Shown piece by piece: positions 33,271 through 38,514 of a stretch of DNA of 38,514 bases; positions within the stretch are counted from its first letter, which is position 1; each line of letters begins with the position of its first letter. Origin of the DNA: Fidelibacterota bacterium UBA7303 (GTDB lineage: Bacteria > Fidelibacterota > Marinisomatia > Marinisomatales > UBA1611). The notes under the pieces were generated by a model. The model was not told where the DNA came from. It worked only from the letters and a program-made list of their open reading frames with translations, and made no database searches. Location: the NCBI GenBank assembly GCA_002471805.1, contig DKQR01000066.1:1-38514 (forward strand), written 5' to 3'. A program made the position numbers and the translations under genes.

Positions 33271-35085
33271 TTATTTTTCATCCTTTACGCAACGAAAGCC
33301 AACTTTATACCCTACGATTTTTGAATCAGGAGGCAGGTAATAACGGTGTGCACAACGAAAAAAGCTGCGATTATTAAACTCTGCACCACCACGAATCACT
33401 TTATATTTTTCACCATATGCGGGATTGGAAACATTATTTCCAGAATAGGGATTATACCAGCTGGATGTCCATTCCCATACATTTCCTGCCATGTCCAAAC
33501 AACCGTATGGACTTGCCCCTGGTGACACCTTTCCCACCGGTGATGCATCATCCCAGGCGGTCATCGTAACATCCCAATAATTACCCCAGGGGAAAATCCG
33601 TCCATCAGTACCCCGGGCTGCTTTTTCCCACTCTTCTTCATTAGGCAAACGTTTGCCTGCCCATGTAGCATAGGCATCGGCTTGCTCCCAGGTGACCAAA
33701 GCAGGATTAATTTCTTTCCCTTCCGGAAAAGTAAAACTTGAATCAAAATTTTTGTACTCATCATTGGTCACTTCAAATTTGTCAATCCAAAAACCCGTTA
33801 ACAATACTTCGTGTTGAGGACTTTCATCTTTATCACCCATATCACTGCCCATAATAAATGCCCCTGCAGGAACGAATACCATTTTTTCATTTTTAATTTC
33901 AGGCTTATTTAATTTTCCATCTGCGGTGATAAATCCATGGTAGCGTCCAAACCAGTATGCCCAAAGAAACTTTCGCGGTGATGACTGCCAGTAAGCTAAC
34001 AAGCGGACAGGACCGGATGTTGATCTCATAAAGGTAACACGCTTATTTTTTGTTATTTCAAATTGATTCAGATCATTTAATGTGTTCTGATCGATGGATT
34101 GCGATCCAGGATATAAAGCTTGGCGAATAAAATCATATTCGGCATGGTTTGCATCTTTTAATAAGATCCAGTGTCTTTCAAGGGAAGAACGGTAATGTTC
34201 TAGGATAATTGGATCATGCTCATATTTATGAAGCATTCGCAGTGCATCAATGGCAAGTCCGTCATCACTGCGATTAATTGCGTACTTTGGTGATACGACT
34301 TTTGCTAAAGCGGCCTCTTCATGGAATTTAAATTCATTAATCAGCTGATTATATTTAACAGCATATTTTTCCTGACGCGTTATATGGTGGGCAATTTTAA
34401 GATTGCTCAAAGACAATAAGGCATTCAATGATTCATGAGGAATGTTCGGACTGAGGTTGCCCCATAAAGTCATTTTCCCATCAACATCAATGATACGCAT
34501 ATCATTATTAAGGATCCGGCTCATCACCCGATCCACTGCTTTCATGATTTTATTTTTCTCCACATCATCTGCAATAAAATCATAGTAGTCGGTCAGCCCA
34601 ATGATCCAACCGTTAAGCTGATCCACGCTCAAATCACCGAGCCAGCGATAGTCAGGCATAACGATTGACTGATGCCATTCATGGGGGAAGAAGAATGCTT
34701 CTTCATCAATGGTTGGGTTGATGCTGTGCTTAAACGCCCGTGCAATAACTCCGGGCGTACCAGTGACTTTTTCAAGTCTTAATAAAGCATGCATTGACTT
34801 TTGTGCATTCTGCTTAGCTAGATTATCACCGGTGGCTGCATAACGAAAACATTCAGCGGTTACATATCGTCCTGTATTAAAACAGAAATCTTCCTGAGTT
34901 GATGCATCGAACTCTTTTGGACCTTCAACCACCTGAATAATTGTAGGTACAAGCTGGCCTTCCCGCATATGGTCGCGCTGGATGATTTTTTCAAAACGCA
35001 ATGCTTTCTGAGTCAGGGATTCCTGAGCAGTGACTCTAGTAATAAAGGAAATAATTGCTAAAAGAAGAAAAAATGTGTTTTTCAT
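33271..35085 (-). CDS. Secreted SUMF1/FGE-like domain protein with N-terminal helical domain
   Basis: This 604-residue protein starts at ATG 35083-35085 with a good AAGGTGAG Shine-Dalgarno. The signal peptide is at 1-20 (ending RVTAQ). Residues from about 25 to 390 are alpha-helical with repeated Trp/Tyr/Leu-rich helices, possibly an alpha/alpha toroid, which I cannot match to a named family. Residues from about 400 to 604 are a formylglycine-generating-enzyme/SUMF1 domain: FVPAGAFIMGSDMGD, WEQADAYATWAGKRLPNEEEWEKAAR, MAGNVWEWTSSW and RGGAEFNNRSFFRCAHRY. The paired active-site cysteines of true formylglycine-generating enzymes are absent; only one Cys is in the usual stretch, so it is more likely a ligand-binding or scaffold domain. 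It precedes the TonB receptor and could bind the same substrate at the surface. Confidence 0.8.
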   Translation of the reverse strand: MKNTFFLLLAIISFITRVTAQESLTQKALRFEKIIQRDHMREGQLVPTIIQVVEGPKEFDASTQEDFCFNTGRYVTAECFRYAATGDNLAKQNAQKSMHALLRLEKVTGTPGVIARAFKHSINPTIDEEAFFFPHEWHQSIVMPDYRWLGDLSVDQLNGWIIGLTDYYDFIADDVEKNKIMKAVDRVMSRILNNDMRIIDVDGKMTLWGNLSPNIPHESLNALLSLSNLKIAHHITRQEKYAVKYNQLINEFKFHEEAALAKVVSPKYAINRSDDGLAIDALRMLHKYEHDPIILEHYRSSLERHWILLKDANHAEYDFIRQALYPGSQSIDQNTLNDLNQFEITKNKRVTFMRSTSGPVRLLAYWQSSPRKFLWAYWFGRYHGFITADGKLNKPEIKNEKMVFVPAGAFIMGSDMGDKDESPQHEVLLTGFWIDKFEVTNDEYKNFDSSFTFPEGKEINPALVTWEQADAYATWAGKRLPNEEEWEKAARGTDGRIFPWGNYWDVTMTAWDDASPVGKVSPGASPYGCLDMAGNVWEWTSSWYNPYSGNNVSNPAYGEKYKVIRGGAEFNNRSFFRCAHRYYLPPDSKIVGYKVGFRCVKDEK

Positions 35086-35235
35086 ATTCTCACCTTATAT
35101 ATCGACTTTAATAAATACCCTATAATTATTCCAGCTTATAGAATTGTGCATGAAAAGGATTATAATTATTTGGCATTATTTATTTACGATATTCTTTGGT
35201 CACTTTTTTAACCACTTTCTAATTTCTTAATATTG
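35086..35235. other. Intergenic region upstream of the SUMF1-like gene
   Basis: These 150 AT-rich bases lie between two minus-strand genes and probably hold the promoter for the export operon at 35085-24406. Several TATAAT-like hexamers occur on the minus strand but none has a convincing -35 partner. No ORF is visible. Confidence 0.4.
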
Positions 35236-36501
35236 CTAATTCGAATTCATTTTAGATGGAGCAGGTGATTGTTTTATTAATTGTATCGCTTCCTTTATAT
35301 ATATTTCACCCGTTTTTTCACCAAGGCCGGTTTGAGTGACGTAATTATATATTTTGAAGCTATTCCAATCTACTTTTGATAAAATATATCCATAAGCATC
35401 ATTGGTTAAACCGAATAAAATATTGTGTTTTCCATTCATGTTTCGTTTTAAAAAATACCCGATGTTTGGCATTGCTTCCCCCGGGATTGTCAAAATTTGA
35501 GCATTACCTATATTAATCAAATTGATGCGTGTTTGAACTCTTTTCTCATTGTAGATACCAGACAATACAGGCGATTGATTTATTATGGAAAGTATCATTT
35601 CTGATTCAATTGGTAATGAAACATCTCTCCACCCACAAAATATCCTGGGGTTGATCTGCTTCGGAGCATCCCGGATAATCCGAAGTGCCTCATCTGCAAG
35701 AAGGTGACCGATCCGTATACACTCATTCCAAGTCCGGATATCTTTTCCATCCGGTCCTCTGACATCTGCGGTAACCATACCTCCTTGTGCACTATTCATA
35801 AATATTCCTGTTCCACCTCCTTTCATTTCTAATCGATCATAGAGAGGGCCGATTAGATCAGGACTAAGGATATTTTGGCCATCTCCGAGGACCTCTGGAT
35901 GAATTGCATAATTAACCAGCGTGGCTAATGGCACCCCTTCAGAGGTAATTGCTTGAATTATGTGACATCGCGGATCATAGAGTTCATCCGCATAGGAATT
36001 ATATGCAATTTTTCCATAAGCTTCCCCGCTTGCGATTTTTAAAGACACAGGTTCTAGTCGTTTTACAGCTTCCAAAATAGCCTGCGCCGTTTTAGTACAA
36101 ACGAATTCCAAGTATTCAAGATCGGCAGAAGTGCCGCCATCCCCATCGGGAAAGCCGTAGCAATCTGGAGCACTGTGAGTATGTGTTGCTCCTATTAATA
36201 TATTTTCTGGTGGTATTGATGAAACATCCTTACGAACCTTGTCTCCCAATGCACGGGGAAACCCAAGAAAATCTGTACTTACAATTGCTATTCGTGTAAT
36301 GCTATCATCTAAAACGAATGCCCGTACTGTTAAATCACCCTTTTTATTATTTACAGGACGTGATGGTCCTACACCGCCGGACACAGGGAGTAATGGGTCA
36401 GGTGTAACAATTTTTACTGCCATACCTGCTCGAAATTCAGCATGTGCTGACACACATAAGAATAATAAAAAATAAAAGATAATATTGATGCACGTCTTCA
36501 T
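35236..36501 (-). CDS. Neutral/alkaline ceramidase-like secreted protein
   Basis: The protein is 421 residues from ATG 36499-36501; the longer frame start 17 codons upstream lacks a signal. The signal peptide is at 1-21 (FLLFLCVSAHA). The rest matches the N-terminal domain of neutral/alkaline non-lysosomal ceramidases. Zinc-ligand regions are kept: ATHTHSAPD (His107, His109), NYAIHPEV and GEAMPNIG (Glu). The serine motif GDxSPN of characterised ceramidases is replaced by AQGGMVTAD, and the C-terminal Ig-like domain is missing, so the substrate may be another amide. It is probably periplasmic or extracellular. It lies 47 bases after the DUF3748 gene and before the 150-base gap to the export operon. 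A generic metal-dependent amidase is a fair alternative call. Confidence 0.8.
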   Translation of the reverse strand: MKTCINIIFYFLLFLCVSAHAEFRAGMAVKIVTPDPLLPVSGGVGPSRPVNNKKGDLTVRAFVLDDSITRIAIVSTDFLGFPRALGDKVRKDVSSIPPENILIGATHTHSAPDCYGFPDGDGGTSADLEYLEFVCTKTAQAILEAVKRLEPVSLKIASGEAYGKIAYNSYADELYDPRCHIIQAITSEGVPLATLVNYAIHPEVLGDGQNILSPDLIGPLYDRLEMKGGGTGIFMNSAQGGMVTADVRGPDGKDIRTWNECIRIGHLLADEALRIIRDAPKQINPRIFCGWRDVSLPIESEMILSIINQSPVLSGIYNEKRVQTRINLINIGNAQILTIPGEAMPNIGYFLKRNMNGKHNILFGLTNDAYGYILSKVDWNSFKIYNYVTQTGLGEKTGEIYIKEAIQLIKQSPAPSKMNSN

Positions 36502-36548
36502 ATAATTATACAAAATATGTAATTGGTAACCACAACTACAAGACTTAA

Positions 36549-37913
36549 TCAAGGAAGATAATTATCATTAATAAAAATAACGAATATTTGGGTAAAGGCT
36601 TTCCCGGATTTTTCATCTGGAATATTTCTGTTATAAGCAATCGTTCTACCATCATGACTCCAAACCAATGCTGATGGTTTTGGTTGAGTAGGTGAGGTTA
36701 TTTTTTTCCAGGATTTATCTTTTACATTAGTAATCACAATTGAATTATTCCAAAGAAAACAAACGTGGGTACCGTCCGGGTGCCAGCGAACCCCTGATTG
36801 TACCGGATTGTCAAATGAAGTTAATTGCCTAGGGTTATCGCCTAGAGGAGACATAAGAAAAACCTGATCAATTCCATTTTTATCTTTGGCAAGATATGCG
36901 ATTGTAGTTCCCCCTGGGTTAGAACGGACGATTCCGCTGCAGCCAGGGAAAGGGGAACTGGCGGTAAAAGTAAGACGGCGCTGAAGAGTGCCTTTAGGCG
37001 GCATGGGCATAATATCCTTGGTCCCAGACAGAGGTCCAAAAGGACCGGGATTAGTCAGATCAGCAGGAATATCCACAATGAATAGTTCTTTTACATTTTT
37101 TCTACCAGTGGAAAGAACTGTGCCTAGAAATGCGCGACTCAACTGCATCGTTCCATCCGGCTTTTTATAACCATATTTCCCAACCCAACTATCATCTGCG
37201 GCGTGGCTGATCTCATCCGAACCGGGACCGGGTTCAGATGTTACACGTACGACTAAAGCAGACGTACCGGCACCGGAAAAATTTCCCCTGTCATTTTCTC
37301 CACTGATATAAACCGGGTGATTCATTTTTGTAACGCCGATGGTTCGCAAATTATATTTCTTTCCCTTATCTGCCATGACAGCATCATTATATGTAAATCC
37401 AATCCATTGACCGTCTCCGCTGAATTCATGACGATGCGTACCACCTCGTAATGCGCCGGAAGTAAATGGAAAAAGGACATCCCTTGCATCAGTTACAATA
37501 GGATGTGTCGGATTATCTTCATCTACCAGCATTCCAAATCGTCTCCATTTTTCGTATGGTTTATCTCTGGAATGATTTAGTAATCCGTGTATAAAAATAA
37601 TTTTATTTTCTATCGGGTGATAACTAACAGCTCCTGTCCCTGGCCCGGTTTCGCTTGCACCAGGTGCGCTGTAAATTGTGACTATTTCTTTTGTACTAAT
37701 ATTGACTTTTTCAATGGTTTTTCCCGTGCGAATACCACCATTATTGGTGCGGGTATCATATACCAGCCACATATTATCTGGGGAAAAATTATCATTGTTA
37801 TCCAGACTATGATTATAAGGAGAAAAAGTAATTTGAGTTTCACTGAACGGATAATTGGTTTGCATACATCCGTTTAATAAAAAACCTAATATAATGGGAA
37901 TAAAAAAGTACAC
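36549..37913 (-). CDS. DUF3748 family lipoprotein, TolB-like beta-propeller
   Basis: The protein is 454 residues from GTG 37911-37913, which has GGAGAAAA immediately upstream. The longer TTG start at 37964 would overlap the divergent aldolase start codon, so I reject it. The signal (YFFIPIILGFLLNGC) has a lipobox LNGC, giving a lipoprotein. The body shows repeated WD/TolB-like blades: NMWLVYDTRTNNG, GDGQWIGFTYND, GGTTIAYLAKDKNG, GVRWHPDGTHVCFLW and LVWSHDGRTIAYNR. GALRGGTHRHEFS near 150-162 is distinctive of DUF3748 proteins. The family has no known biochemical function; a periplasmic substrate- or protein-binding propeller is likely. It is divergent from the aldolase with 50 bases between the start codons. 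Confidence 0.8.
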   Translation of the reverse strand: MYFFIPIILGFLLNGCMQTNYPFSETQITFSPYNHSLDNNDNFSPDNMWLVYDTRTNNGGIRTGKTIEKVNISTKEIVTIYSAPGASETGPGTGAVSYHPIENKIIFIHGLLNHSRDKPYEKWRRFGMLVDEDNPTHPIVTDARDVLFPFTSGALRGGTHRHEFSGDGQWIGFTYNDAVMADKGKKYNLRTIGVTKMNHPVYISGENDRGNFSGAGTSALVVRVTSEPGPGSDEISHAADDSWVGKYGYKKPDGTMQLSRAFLGTVLSTGRKNVKELFIVDIPADLTNPGPFGPLSGTKDIMPMPPKGTLQRRLTFTASSPFPGCSGIVRSNPGGTTIAYLAKDKNGIDQVFLMSPLGDNPRQLTSFDNPVQSGVRWHPDGTHVCFLWNNSIVITNVKDKSWKKITSPTQPKPSALVWSHDGRTIAYNRNIPDEKSGKAFTQIFVIFINDNYLP

Positions 37914-37963
37914 CTTTTCTCCATTCGCTTTTAATTTGAGTGGTAATAATAAAATAAACACCA
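37914..37963. promoter_or_regulatory. Short divergent promoter region between DUF3748 gene and aldolase gene
   Basis: These 50 bases separate two start codons pointing away from each other, so promoters for both genes must overlap here or inside the coding ends. The minus-strand Shine-Dalgarno (GGAGAAAA as read on that strand) is next to the GTG start. No clear -35/-10 pair is evident. The layout suggests shared regulation of the two genes. Confidence 0.35.
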
Positions 37964-38514
37964 ATGGATAACCAACAATTTCGAGGCATTATTCCACCCA
38001 TGGTTACCCCACTAAAAGGGTGGGATACATTAGACCAGGATGGAATGGTGCGCCTGATAGACCATATTTTGTCTGGAGGCGTTCACGGACTTTTTCTATT
38101 GGGGACAACGGGGGAAGCGCCCAGCTTGAGTCACCGTTTGAGAAAAGAGATTGTCCAAAGGGCATTGGACCAGATAAAAGAAAGAATACCAGTTTTGGTC
38201 GGAATCACAGATACATCTTTTGATGAATCAATTAATTTAGCAGAATACGCCGCAGAAAAAGGAGCCAGTGCAGTGGTATTGGCTCCTCCATATTATTTTC
38301 CAGCGGGTCAACTGGAATTACTGGAATACCTTGAACATTTGGTTCCTCGACTTCCATTACCTTTATTCTTGTACAATATGCCTACCCATACTAAGTTATT
38401 TTTTGAACCTGAAACAGTAAAAGCTGCATCCGAAATCCCGGGTGTCATTGGATTAAAAGATAGTTCTGCCAATATGGTTTATTTCCACCAGCTGCAACAG
38501 ATATTTAAGGATCA
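37964..38514 (+). CDS. DapA/NanA-family aldolase or dehydratase (partial, N-terminal 183 codons)
   Basis: The frame starts at ATG 37964 and runs past the window end, giving 183 residues of a family usually near 300. Motifs of the dihydrodipicolinate synthase/N-acetylneuraminate lyase superfamily are clear: GIIPPMVTPL (8-17), LGTTGEAPSLS (46-56), VVLAPPYYF (104-112), FLYNMP with Tyr137, and GLKDSS with the Schiff-base Lys165. The enzyme forms or cleaves a C-C bond, or dehydrates a sugar acid, using pyruvate or a 2-keto acid. Its position next to carbohydrate genes rather than lysine-biosynthesis genes suggests a catabolic aldolase. The specificity-determining C-terminal half is missing, so a lysine-pathway DapA cannot be fully excluded. 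Confidence 0.92.
   Translation, partial: MDNQQFRGIIPPMVTPLKGWDTLDQDGMVRLIDHILSGGVHGLFLLGTTGEAPSLSHRLRKEIVQRALDQIKERIPVLVGITDTSFDESINLAEYAAEKGASAVVLAPPYYFPAGQLELLEYLEHLVPRLPLPLFLYNMPTHTKLFFEPETVKAASEIPGVIGLKDSSANMVYFHQLQQIFKD

Noticed and set aside
33271..35085. Formylglycine-generating enzyme activating sulfatases
   Set aside because: The paired active-site cysteines are not present and no sulfatase gene is in the window.
37914..37964. TTG start at 37964 for the DUF3748 gene
   Set aside because: It would share a base with the divergent aldolase ATG and has no Shine-Dalgarno; GTG 37913 has one and begins with a plausible lipoprotein signal.

Overview
The window is a gene-dense, AT-rich bacterial chromosome segment, about 40% GC by eye. 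It carries 25 supported protein-coding genes, two of them cut by the window ends. I saw no rRNA, tRNA, CRISPR array, insertion sequence or phage gene. No gene-free stretch clearly exceeds 300 bases; the largest is about 305, at 17787-18091. The outer-membrane gene set points to a Gram-negative of the FCB group: a TonB-dependent receptor with a carboxypeptidase-regulatory-like N-terminus, a PorV/PorQ-like porin, and a large secreted protein with a C-terminal sorting-like domain. Several Tat-exported Gfo/Idh/MocA oxidoreductases agree with this. Candidatus Marinimicrobia (Neomarinimicrobiota) or a relative is my best guess; this is inference from gene style, not a phylogeny.

Layout. (1) 1-4819, minus strand: a back-to-back operon of an organophosphate-antiporter-like MFS permease, an aldehyde dehydrogenase, an iron-type alcohol dehydrogenase, a HAD hydrolase and a truncated class I glutamine amidotransferase. 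It looks like a small catabolic pathway for an unidentified substrate. (2) 4975-17786, plus strand: a ferric-reductase-like membrane protein with an apparent frameshift and a secreted metallophosphoesterase, followed by a sugar cluster. The cluster has one cytoplasmic and three Tat-type Gfo/Idh/MocA oxidoreductases, a TIM-barrel sugar isomerase/epimerase, an MFS permease, an AGE/cellobiose-2-epimerase-like enzyme and a 3-keto-disaccharide hydrolase (DUF1080). Together they resemble the oxidative 3-keto-glycoside route of glycan cleavage, with a periplasmic half and a cytoplasmic half joined by the permease.

(3) 17787-23526, plus strand: a possible promoter and structured leader, then a heptaheme c-type cytochrome, a four-helix membrane protein with paired histidines (cytochrome-b-like), a discoidin-like secreted protein, an Agl23/ArnT-like GT-C glycosyltransferase and an ApbE-type flavin transferase. 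The last two starts overlap their upstream genes. This looks like an extracytoplasmic electron-transfer module with attached glycosylation and flavinylation functions, and I do not recognise it as a described system. (4) 23535-37913, minus strand: a polyprenyl-phosphate-sugar-synthase-like GT2; an export and outer-membrane operon (SUMF1-like protein, TonB receptor, 1150-residue secreted calcium-repeat protein, PorV-like protein, SurA/parvulin-like lipoprotein); a ceramidase-like protein; and a DUF3748 lipoprotein. (5) 37964 to the end, plus strand: a truncated DapA/NanA-family aldolase, divergent from the DUF3748 gene.

Taken together, the region looks like a carbohydrate and organic-matter utilisation locus in a marine-type heterotroph, with an unusual redox module embedded in it.
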